A stretch of DNA of 12,982 nt from DASUFI01 sp036274635 (GTDB taxonomy: Bacteria; Planctomycetota; B15-G4). The DNA lies in the NCBI GenBank assembly GCA_036274635.1, contig DASUFI010000103.1, forward strand, positions 1 through 12,982. Direction: 5' to 3'. Shown piece by piece: positions 1-6,013 of this stretch. Each line of letters begins with the position of its first letter. The first letter of the stretch is position 1. Made by a program: the position numbers and the translations under genes. The notes under the pieces were generated by a model, which saw only the letters and a program-made list of their open reading frames with translations, was not told where the DNA came from and did not search any database.

Positions 1-1864
1 GCATGATGCACTGCAGGCCGTTGCTGCCGCTCAAGCCGAAGGTGGCGATGGGGTCGGCGCACCAGTACTGGAGCACGAAGCTCAGCGACGGGGTGCCGGC
101 CGGCATCGCGGCGGGGAGCGTCAGGCCGCCGAAGACGTCGGACGTGAAGGACAGCGAGGTGATGATCGGCACCGGGATGAAGGTTCCGCCCTTGAAGGGG
201 ACGGAGCCCGCGCTGAGCGACACGAACAGCGTGATCGGCTGCATGGGGAAGGCGTTGCTCAGCTGCAGGGTGAAGCCCGTGCCGCTGCCGGCCGAGAGGT
301 CACCCGTGCCGGAGAGCACCGGCACGCCCAGCACACCGCCCTTGCCCGGGCCGAGGTTCACGAAGGAGCCGGTGTCCACGTAGGTGTAGCCGCCGACGAT
401 CGTGGAGCTGCCCGCGCCGTTGGCCGTGACGTCCACCGCACCCGGAGCGTGCGCCGGCGTGACCACCGTGAGCTGGGTCGCGCTGTCGATCTCGAGGTTG
501 GTGCCCGGCACGCCGCCGAAGGTGACGCTGGTCACGCCCACCACCGAGGCGCCCGTGATGGTGACCTCCGTGCCGCCGGCGATGCCGCCGACGTTCGGGG
601 TCACGGCGCTGATCGCGGGGTTCGGGTTGAACATGTAGATGTAGGCGTCGGTCAGCGTGGAGCTGCCTTCCGGATCGGAGACGGTGACGTCAGCAGCCGC
701 CAGCAGCGTGCCCGGCGGCGTGACCGCCGAGATCTGCGTGTTGCTGTTGACCGTGAACGACTCCGCCGGCACCCCGTCGAAGGTGACCTGCGTCACGCCC
801 GTGAAGCCCGTGCCGGTGATCGTCACCGGCGTGAAGCCGCCGGCCGGACCGCTGGTCGGGTTGATGCTGACCGCCACCGGCGGGTCGCCCGCGGGCGCGC
901 CGATGTCCATCGGCCAGGCATTCGACAGGGACGCTCCACCGGTGCCCAGGGCCTTCACCAGGACGTCGCCGTCCATGATGCCGGCGGGAACCGTCACGTT
1001 GATGACCGTGCCGCCGGCCGTGCTGGGCACCGCCAGGACCTTCACCGGCACGCCGTCACCGCTGGCCTTGGTGAACCACACCTCGTTGTCGGTCGCGGTG
1101 AAGTTGCTGCCGTTGATGATCAGGTTGCCGCCGATGTCCTTGCTGCCGCCGAGCGAGCCGATGTGCGGCTTGGTCGCCGACTTCACGCCGTAGATCGACT
1201 GGATGCCGGCGATGTCGTCGGCCTCGATGCTGCGCTGGCCGGTGCCGGTGCCGCTGATCGAGGCGAACATCGTCGCGCCGCCCACGGAGCTGTGGCCGAG
1301 GCCGAGCGTGTGCCCGATCTCGTGGCAGGCCACGCCCTGCAGGTCGATGCCCGAGGACACCGAGCCCGGCCCGTCCTGCCAGGTCCAGGAGCTGTAGTAG
1401 AAGATGCGCCAGCCGGTGCTGATGGGCGTCTCGGTGAAGGCCAGGACGCCTCCGGAGCTGCCCGCCAGCTCGCTGTGGACGTTGTCGTTGGTGCCGCCCG
1501 ACGTGGTGGCCGTGCCCTGGAAGGTGTTGTCGAAGTTGGCTCCGCCGCTGCCGAGCACGGGGTTGCTCGAGGCTCCGTCCCAGGCGCCGGTGCCGGCGTA
1601 GGGCTCCGAGGCCCACTCGACGTGGCCCTTCCAGATGGCCATGACCGCACCCAGCTGGCCGGGGAAGGCGGTCTGCGGGGTGGTGTTGTTGTTGGCCGTG
1701 GCGTCGGTGAAGTTGTTGAACACGCGGAAGTCGCGCTGCAGCGTGCCGAGGCTGCCGCCGATCGTGCTGAACGCGGCGGTCTGCACGGGCTGCGAGAGCG
1801 AGGCGACGAGGGCGACGCTGCCGGCGAGGCCGGCCGCCGCGAGGATCCTGCTGAGGGTCTTCAC
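1..1864 (-). CDS. Secreted matrixin-type metalloprotease with three IPT/TIG domains, copy A (3' partial)
   Basis: Predicted exported zinc endopeptidase. The frame opens at GTG (1862-1864), preceded by a strong AAGGAGG ribosome site five bases upstream, and runs 621 codons off the window edge; copy B ends at 622, so only a few residues are missing. Residues 1 to about 30 form a signal peptide. The catalytic domain (about 35-230) carries the metzincin zinc site HEIGHTLGLGH (H181, H185, H191, catalytic E182) followed by a Met-turn-like GGATM. Three IPT/TIG beta-sandwich repeats (about 235-500), with GPAGG and VTITGTGFTG signatures, precede a C-terminal module ending SNGLQCIM. No PRCGxPD cysteine switch is visible, so activation is probably not MMP-like. 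Unlike copy B it has cysteines at 602 and 619. It starts 11 nt after its 184-residue partner. Family call is firm; substrate unknown. Confidence 0.88.
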   Translation of the reverse strand, partial: MKTLSRILAAAGLAGSVALVASLSQPVQTAAFSTIGGSLGTLQRDFRVFNNFTDATANNNTTPQTAFPGQLGAVMAIWKGHVEWASEPYAGTGAWDGASSNPVLGSGGANFDNTFQGTATTSGGTNDNVHSELAGSSGGVLAFTETPISTGWRIFYYSSWTWQDGPGSVSSGIDLQGVACHEIGHTLGLGHSSVGGATMFASISGTGTGQRSIEADDIAGIQSIYGVKSATKPHIGSLGGSKDIGGNLIINGSNFTATDNEVWFTKASGDGVPVKVLAVPSTAGGTVINVTVPAGIMDGDVLVKALGTGGASLSNAWPMDIGAPAGDPPVAVSINPTSGPAGGFTPVTITGTGFTGVTQVTFDGVPAESFTVNSNTQISAVTPPGTLLAAADVTVSDPEGSSTLTDAYIYMFNPNPAISAVTPNVGGIAGGTEVTITGASVVGVTSVTFGGVPGTNLEIDSATQLTVVTPAHAPGAVDVTANGAGSSTIVGGYTYVDTGSFVNLGPGKGGVLGVPVLSGTGDLSAGSGTGFTLQLSNAFPMQPITLFVSLSAGSVPFKGGTFIPVPIITSLSFTSDVFGGLTLPAAMPAGTPSLSFVLQYWCADPIATFGLSGSNGLQCIM

Positions 1865-1875
1865 GTGGGCCTCCT

Positions 1876-2430
1876 TCACTTGCCCGCGCCGCCGGCCTGG
1901 TCGGCCTGCAGCTCGAGGTGCGTCTTGAGGACGAGCGCGCGCGCGTCCGTCAGCTTGATGTTGTCAGCGAAGGCGAAGCCCTCGCCCTTGCCGATCACCA
2001 CCGGCTCGCCGAAGCCCTGCTCGACGCGGTACACGCCCGCCAGGCCGCCGACCGTGTTCATCTGGCCAGGGCTGTCGGCGTCGTGCGTGAAGAAGACCAC
2101 GGCGTCGGCGCCCACGCGCGTGTCCTGCAGCGAGGGCATCTCGCTGGTGCCGTAGTCGTCGCGCGGATCGTGGCTGCCCAGGAAGCAGACGCTGGTCGTC
2201 ACCGGCTCGCCCGTGCGCAGGGACTCGCCCTGCACGGTCAGCTTGGTCCACACCACGCCGCTCACCGGCCAGTCGCTGCGGAAGGTGGTCTTGTCGACGA
2301 TGTGCACGAGGGCGGTGTCGGTGGTGATGCCCATCAGCTCTTTGAGGGTCATCGCCTTGATGGCCGCCGCGACGGGCACGGCCAGCACCGCCGCGCCGAG
2401 GGCGGCCGCGGCGATCTTCGGGAATCGCAT
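1876..2430 (-). CDS. Secreted 184-residue partner protein of the matrixin protease, copy A
   Basis: Function not known. The ATG at 2428-2430 is chosen because GGAG lies seven bases upstream and copy B also gives exactly 184 residues from the matching start; an ATG 48 nt further upstream would only add a proline-rich tail. Residues 1-24 form an export signal with an alanine-rich core. The mature part looks beta-rich. Segments shared with copy B include WTKLTVQGESLRTGEPV (61-77), GSHDPRDDYGTSEMPSLQDT (85-104) and GEPVVIGKGEGFA (141-153). It has one cysteine (C82), absent in copy B. The general shape (xxELxxxxD, then a T...V.GESLRTGE strand, then a P.L.DTR.G stretch) reminds me of small secreted proteins near bacterial matrixins, which is a loose resemblance. 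Position directly before the protease suggests co-secretion, a chaperone or an inhibitor, all inference. Confidence 0.8.
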   Translation of the reverse strand: MRFPKIAAAALGAAVLAVPVAAAIKAMTLKELMGITTDTALVHIVDKTTFRSDWPVSGVVWTKLTVQGESLRTGEPVTTSVCFLGSHDPRDDYGTSEMPSLQDTRVGADAVVFFTHDADSPGQMNTVGGLAGVYRVEQGFGEPVVIGKGEGFAFADNIKLTDARALVLKTHLELQADQAGGAGK

Positions 2431-2534
2431 GGGTGGTCTCCGGGGTCCGGACAGGGGAGGAGGAGAGAGGAAAGACACCAGCTAGCCGCCGCGAACGGAC
2501 CGGCGGATTCGGGAGGAAGACGAGAGAGCGATCC
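2431..2534. other. Junction between the two protease cassettes
   Basis: This 104-nt spacer separates the stop of protease copy B from the start of partner copy A. It contains an inverted repeat CCGCCG (2486-2491) / CGGCGG (2501-2506) with a nine-base loop, then, read on the minus strand, a pyrimidine-rich stretch leading to the GGAG ribosome site. The hairpin lacks a clear U-run, so it could be a weak terminator, an mRNA-stabilising element, or chance in GC-rich DNA. I see no convincing promoter here, so copy A may be transcribed with copy B. Confidence 0.4.
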
Positions 2535-4403
2535 TCAAGGCGTGACGACCTTGAGACCGTTGGAGGCGGAGGCGCCGTGGATGGCCGCCGGGTCCGCGAT
2601 CCAGAACTGCAGCACGAAGGACGTGCCCGGCGGCGTGCCGACCGCGATCTGCGCCGGCAGCGAGAGCTGGCCGAGGCCATCGGTGGCGAGGTTGAGCTGC
2701 AGCAGGATGGGCAGCGTGTACAGAGTGCCGCCCTTGAAGGGTGCCGCGGCCTGGGTGAGGCTCACGAACAGCACCGCGAGCGAGCTCGGGTTGGCGCTCG
2801 TCAGGTCCAGCGAGAAGCCCGTGGGGCTGCCGGGCGTCAGGTCGCCCGAGCCACTGAGCAGCGGCACGCCCAGCGAGCCGGCGAGACCCGGCCCGATGTC
2901 GATGAACGCGCCGTCGTTCAGGTAGGTGAAGCCGCCGGGGATCGTGTCCGCGCCGCCGTTCACGGTCACGTCGACCGTGCCCGCCGCGTGCGGCGGAGCC
3001 GTCGCAGCCACCTCCGTGGCCGAGATGACCTCCACGTCGGTGGCGGGCACGCCGTCGAACTCCACGCTGGTGATGCCCAGCGCCGAGGCGCCGCTCACCA
3101 CCACGGGCGTGCCGCCCGTCGTGGGCCCGTTGTCGGGCGTGACCGTGTCCACGTCGATGGCCGGGTTGAACAGGTAGATGTAGGCCTGCGCCAGCGTTCC
3201 GGCGCCGTCACTGTCGGTCACCGTCACGTCCACCTGCGTCAGGAACGCCCCGGGCGGCGTCACGGCCGTGATCGAGGTGTTCGAGTTGACCGTGAACGAC
3301 TCGGCCTGCACGCCGCCGAAGGTCACCGAGGTGGTGCCCGTGAAGCCCGTGCCCGTGATCGCCACCTGCGTGAAGCCGCCCGCCGGGCCCGTCGTCGGAT
3401 CGATGCTCGTCACGACCGGCGGATCGCCGCTGCCGGCGCTGATGTCGATCGGGAAGGCATTCGACAGGTTGGCGAAGCCGGTGCCGTTGTTCTTCACCAT
3501 GACCTCGCCGTCCTGCACGTTGGCCGGGATGGTCACGCTGACCGAGTTGCCGCTCACGCTGTTCACGTTGAGCACCTTCACCGGCATGCCGTCGCTGGCC
3601 AGCTTGGTGAACCACACCTCGTTGGTGTTGCCGACGGTGAAGTTGCTGCCGTTGATGATGAGCGTCTGCCCGATCTGCGTGCTGCCGGCCAGCGAGCCGA
3701 TGTGCGGCTTGCTGGCGGACTTGACGCCGTAGACGGACTGGACGCCGAGGATGTCGTCCGACTCGATGCTGCGCTCGCTCACGCCCGAGCCGCTGATGGC
3801 CGGCTGCATGGTCGCGCCGGGCACGTTGGAGTGGTCGAGGCCCAGCGAGTGGCCGATCTCGTGGCAGGCCACGCCCTGCAGGTCGATGCCCCCGGTCACC
3901 GAGCCCGGGCCGTCCTGCCAGGTCCAGCTGCTGAGGTACTGGATCTGCCAGCCGTCGCTGATGGGGCTGAGCGTGAAGGCCAGCGTGCTGCCGCTGCTGC
4001 CCGCCAGCTCGCTGTGCACGTTGCCGTTCGCGCCGCCGGGCGCGGTGGCCGTGCCCTGGAAGATGTTGTCGAAGTTCGCGCCGCCGCTGCCGAGCACGGG
4101 GTTGCTCGACACGCCGTCGCCCAGGCCGTTGCCGGCGTAAGGCTCGCTGCTCCACTCGACGTGGCCCTTCCAGATGGCCATGACCGCGCCGAGCGCGCCG
4201 GGGAAGTTCACGTGCGGCGTGGTGTTGTTGTTCGCGCTCGGGTCGGTGAAGTTGTTGTCCACGCGGAAGTCGCGCTGCGACTGGCCGAGGCTGCCGCCCA
4301 GGGGGTTGAAGGCGGCCGTCTCCACCGGACTGGAGAGAGCGGCGACGGCCAGGCCGGCGCCCACCAGGGCCGCGGTCGCGAAGATGGTGTTCAGGGTCTT
4401 CAT
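2535..4403 (-). CDS. Secreted matrixin-type metalloprotease with three IPT/TIG domains, copy B
   Basis: Full-length 622-residue predicted extracellular zinc protease. The ATG at 4401-4403 is seven bases after the stop of its partner gene, and a GAGG ribosome site overlaps that stop codon. Residues 1 to about 28 form a signal peptide. The catalytic domain (about 35-230) contains HEIGHSLGLDH (H181, E182, H185, H191) and a downstream GATM Met-turn, preceded by the unusual C180. IPT/TIG domains follow at about 235-330, 335-420 and 420-500; such repeats usually mediate surface or protein contacts. The C-terminal module (about 500-622) ends FVLQFWIADP...SNGLKVVTP, a conserved ending shared with copy A, of unknown role. 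No hemopexin domain or cysteine-switch propeptide is visible. Copies A and B align end to end without large gaps, so they arose by tandem duplication. Confidence 0.92.
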   Translation of the reverse strand: MKTLNTIFATAALVGAGLAVAALSSPVETAAFNPLGGSLGQSQRDFRVDNNFTDPSANNNTTPHVNFPGALGAVMAIWKGHVEWSSEPYAGNGLGDGVSSNPVLGSGGANFDNIFQGTATAPGGANGNVHSELAGSSGSTLAFTLSPISDGWQIQYLSSWTWQDGPGSVTGGIDLQGVACHEIGHSLGLDHSNVPGATMQPAISGSGVSERSIESDDILGVQSVYGVKSASKPHIGSLAGSTQIGQTLIINGSNFTVGNTNEVWFTKLASDGMPVKVLNVNSVSGNSVSVTIPANVQDGEVMVKNNGTGFANLSNAFPIDISAGSGDPPVVTSIDPTTGPAGGFTQVAITGTGFTGTTSVTFGGVQAESFTVNSNTSITAVTPPGAFLTQVDVTVTDSDGAGTLAQAYIYLFNPAIDVDTVTPDNGPTTGGTPVVVSGASALGITSVEFDGVPATDVEVISATEVAATAPPHAAGTVDVTVNGGADTIPGGFTYLNDGAFIDIGPGLAGSLGVPLLSGSGDLTPGSPTGFSLDLTSANPSSLAVLFVSLTQAAAPFKGGTLYTLPILLQLNLATDGLGQLSLPAQIAVGTPPGTSFVLQFWIADPAAIHGASASNGLKVVTP

Positions 4404-4410
4404 GGCGACC

Positions 4411-4965
4411 TCACTTCCCGCCGGCGGCCTGCTGGGCCGCGAGCAGCTCGAGGTGCGTCTTGCGGACCTGGTCGCCCGCGTCGGAGAGCTTGACGTTCTC
4501 GCTCCACGCGAAGCCGTCGCCCTTGCCGATGACCACCGGCGTGCCGAAGCCCGGCTCGATGCGGTAGACGCCCGAGAGATCGAAGATGCGATGCCCGCCG
4601 CCGACGGCCGGCATGTCCGGGTCGTCCCACCAGAAGATGACGGCCTCGCCGCCGAGGCGCGTGTCCTGCAGCGTCGGCTCCTCGCTCACGCCATAGCGGT
4701 CGTTCGGGTCGTGGCTGCCCATGAAGACGAGGTCGGTCTTCACCGGCTCGCCCGTGCGCAGCGACTCACCCACCACGGAGAGCTTCGTCCACACCGCGCC
4801 CGCCAGCGGGTAGTCCATACGGAAGGTGCTCTTGGCGACGATCCTGACGTGTGCGGCGTCCGTCGTGATCGACATGAGCTCGGAGAGAGTCAGCGCCTTG
4901 ACCGCGGCGAGAGCGCCGGCGGTCGACAGCACGATCGCCAATGCGATGCGTGGAACATTTCGCAT
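4411..4965 (-). CDS. Secreted 184-residue partner protein of the matrixin protease, copy B
   Basis: Paralogue of the 184-residue protein before copy A; function unknown. The ATG at 4963-4965 has a GAGGG ribosome site eight bases upstream and gives the same length as its paralogue, so the longer in-frame extension to 5115 is rejected. Residues 1-21 are a hydrophobic export signal. Shared blocks are WTKLSVVGESLRTGEPV (59-75), GSHDPNDRYGVSEEPTLQDT (83-102) and GTPVVIGKGDGFAW (141-154), ending THLELLAAQQAAGGK. It contains no cysteine. The gene is first in the cassette, seven bases ahead of the protease, so the pair is almost certainly co-transcribed and probably translationally coupled. Conservation of the pair through duplication implies a linked role with the protease, such as folding aid or inhibitor; nothing in the sequence proves which. 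Confidence 0.82.
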   Translation of the reverse strand: MRNVPRIALAIVLSTAGALAAVKALTLSELMSITTDAAHVRIVAKSTFRMDYPLAGAVWTKLSVVGESLRTGEPVKTDLVFMGSHDPNDRYGVSEEPTLQDTRLGGEAVIFWWDDPDMPAVGGGHRIFDLSGVYRIEPGFGTPVVIGKGDGFAWSENVKLSDAGDQVRKTHLELLAAQQAAGGK

Positions 4966-5053
4966 GGAACGGGCCCTCGGAGAGTGAGGCGGGATGGGAC
5001 TGTGCTTCGGGGAGGAGTCCCGCGCGCCATCGGGCGGACTCGGACCGGAAAGG

Positions 5054-5080
5054 CCAGACCCCTTCGGGGGGTGGGTCTGG
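5054..5080 (-). promoter_or_regulatory. Leader hairpin upstream of the protease cassette
   Basis: A perfect 8-bp inverted repeat, CCAGACCC (5054-5061) and GGGTCTGG (5073-5080), encloses an 11-base loop that can itself fold as CCCC/GGGG around a tetraloop. Read on the minus strand it lies about 90-115 nt before the partner copy B start. No U-run follows, so an intrinsic terminator is unlikely; a structured 5' leader or regulator site is possible. Confidence 0.35.
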
Positions 5081-5121
5081 CAGCCGCGACCGCGGGAAGA
5101 GACGAGGACTCGCAAGTGGCA

Positions 5122-5127
5122 AGTATA
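5122..5127 (-). promoter_or_regulatory. Possible -10 element for the protease cassette
   Basis: Minus-strand TATACT matches five of six bases of the sigma-70-type TATAAT and is the most AT-rich spot in this spacer. It lies about 155 nt before the partner copy B start, leaving a leader that contains the hairpin at 5054-5080. No good -35 is seen 16-18 bases upstream, so this is tentative. Confidence 0.28.
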
Positions 5128-5156
5128 CGACCCTTCGCCATGCCACGCCTAGGATT

Positions 5157-5178
5157 GCCGGCCGCATCGCCGGCCGGC
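5157..5178 (-). terminator. Inverted repeat in the folE to protease spacer, possible weak terminator
   Basis: GCCGGCC (5157-5163) pairs perfectly with GGCCGGC (5172-5178) across an eight-base loop. On the minus strand it lies about 190-210 nt beyond the folE stop and just ahead of the possible -10 at 5122-5127. There is no U-run. Chance is plausible in such GC-rich DNA; an operator or factor-dependent stop are alternatives. Confidence 0.25.
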
Positions 5179-5306
5179 AGCGGCCCGGGCACGACCCCCG
5201 GCAACCGCCAGGGCACAACGCGTCATCCACGGCTGCCTACCGCAGCGGCGGGCCCGGAACCGGCCCGGCAGGCTCGCCGAGGCGGTCAAGCGGCAGTCGC
5301 GGACAC

Positions 5307-5324
5307 TGCGGGGGCTCGCCCGCA
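5307..5324 (-). terminator. Inverted repeat shortly after folE, possible terminator
   Basis: TGCGGG (5307-5312) pairs with CCCGCA (5319-5324) around a six-base loop, about 41 nt past the folE stop on the minus strand. No U-run follows, so if it ends the peptidase-ispG-dsbD-folE transcript it does so in a non-canonical or factor-assisted way. Weak evidence. Confidence 0.28.
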
Positions 5325-5365
5325 CACGGGGCCGGTGGCGAGGCCCGTCGCTGCCCGCGCGACCT

Positions 5366-6013
5366 CTACCGGCCGATCAGCTTCATGAACTCGGCGCGCG
5401 TCTCGTGGCGGGCCTTGAAGGTACCGCGCACGGCCGACGTGACCATCACCGAGCCTGGCTTGCGGATGCCCCGCATCGTCATGCAGGTGTGCGTGGCCTC
5501 GAGCACGACGCCCACGCCCTCGGGGCCCAGCCGCTCCCACAACGTGTCCGCGATGCGGGAGGTCAGACGCTCCTGCACCTGGAGCCGCCGCGCGAACTCC
5601 TCCACCACGCGCGCGATCTTGGAGAGGCCGACGATGCGCCCATTGGGCACGTAGGCCACGTGCGCCTTGCCGGTGAAGGGCAGCAGGTGGTGCTCGCACA
5701 GCGACTCGAAGGGGATGTCCTTGACCAGCACCATCTCGTGGTGGTCCTCCGCGAAGGCGGTGGCCAGGTGGCGCGCCGGGTCGGCGTCGGCGCCGGCCAG
5801 CACCTCCGAGTACATGCGCGCCACGCGGCTGGGGGTCTCGCGCAGGCCCTCGCGCTGCGGGTCCTCGCCGATGGCGGCCAGCAGCCTGCGCACCGCCGCC
5901 TCCGCCGCCGCGAAATCCACGCAGCGCGGCAGCGCGCCGTGGCCGTCGAGCGCGGCGGACCAGGCGCGCGGCGCGGTGGCGCCGTCCGGCGCGGCGTTCT
6001 TCTTGCGGGTCAT
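5366..6013 (-). CDS. folE: GTP cyclohydrolase I (type IA)
   Basis: Cytosolic zinc enzyme converting GTP to 7,8-dihydroneopterin triphosphate, the entry step of folate (and related pterin) synthesis. The 215-residue length is typical. Family signatures are clear: EGLRETPSRVARMY (55-68), SLCEHHLLPFTGKAHVAYVP (104-123) with zinc ligands C106 and H109, IVGLSKIARVVEEFARRLQ (127-145), and THTCMTMRGIRKPGS (174-188) with the third zinc ligand C177. Spacing of the ligands matches the E. coli enzyme (C110, H113, C181) with a constant offset of four. The ATG (6011-6013) overlaps the dsbD stop as ATGA, and GGAG sits eight bases upstream, so start and translational coupling are secure. Residues 1-30 are a variable tail. 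It is the last gene of the tight set and ends with TAG. Confidence 0.97.
   Translation of the reverse strand: MTRKKNAAPDGATAPRAWSAALDGHGALPRCVDFAAAEAAVRRLLAAIGEDPQREGLRETPSRVARMYSEVLAGADADPARHLATAFAEDHHEMVLVKDIPFESLCEHHLLPFTGKAHVAYVPNGRIVGLSKIARVVEEFARRLQVQERLTSRIADTLWERLGPEGVGVVLEATHTCMTMRGIRKPGSVMVTSAVRGTFKARHETRAEFMKLIGR

Larger units (their letters stand above)
1..4965 (-). repeat. Tandem duplication of a two-gene secreted protease cassette
   Basis: Two units of the same gene order follow one another: partner (4965-4411) plus protease (4403-2535), and partner (2430-1876) plus protease (1864 to beyond 1). Starts are offset by 2535 nt for the partners and 2539 nt for the proteases. Partner lengths are identical (184), protease lengths nearly so, and intergenic gaps are 7 and 11 nt. 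The proteins have diverged clearly at many sites, so this is an old duplication rather than an assembly repeat. Confidence 0.88.
4966..5365. other. 400-nt intergenic region between folE and the protease cassette
   Basis: No credible gene lies here; the open frames crossing it are arginine/proline-rich shadows without family resemblance. It holds a folE-proximal inverted repeat (5307-5324), a second inverted repeat (5157-5178), a possible -10 (5122-5127), the leader hairpin (5054-5080) and the GAGGG ribosome site just before 4965. It probably separates two transcription units. Nothing resembling a tRNA, riboswitch or insertion sequence was recognised. Confidence 0.5.

Noticed and set aside
1876..2478. 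200-residue start for partner copy A
   Set aside because: The 16 extra residues are proline-rich leader sequence; the internal ATG at 2430 has a GGAG at good spacing and matches copy B.
449..4493. Long open frames on the plus strand (449-2155, 2433-4493, also 6388-8769 and 8800-11547)
   Set aside because: Their products are Arg/His/Ala/Gly/Val-rich without family motifs and lie exactly opposite well-recognised minus-strand genes; typical shadow frames of GC-rich DNA.
4411..5115. Longer start for partner copy B (234 residues)
   Set aside because: The extension is low-complexity, would bury the signal peptide, and has no ribosome site, whereas the ATG at 4965 has one and matches the paralogue's length.
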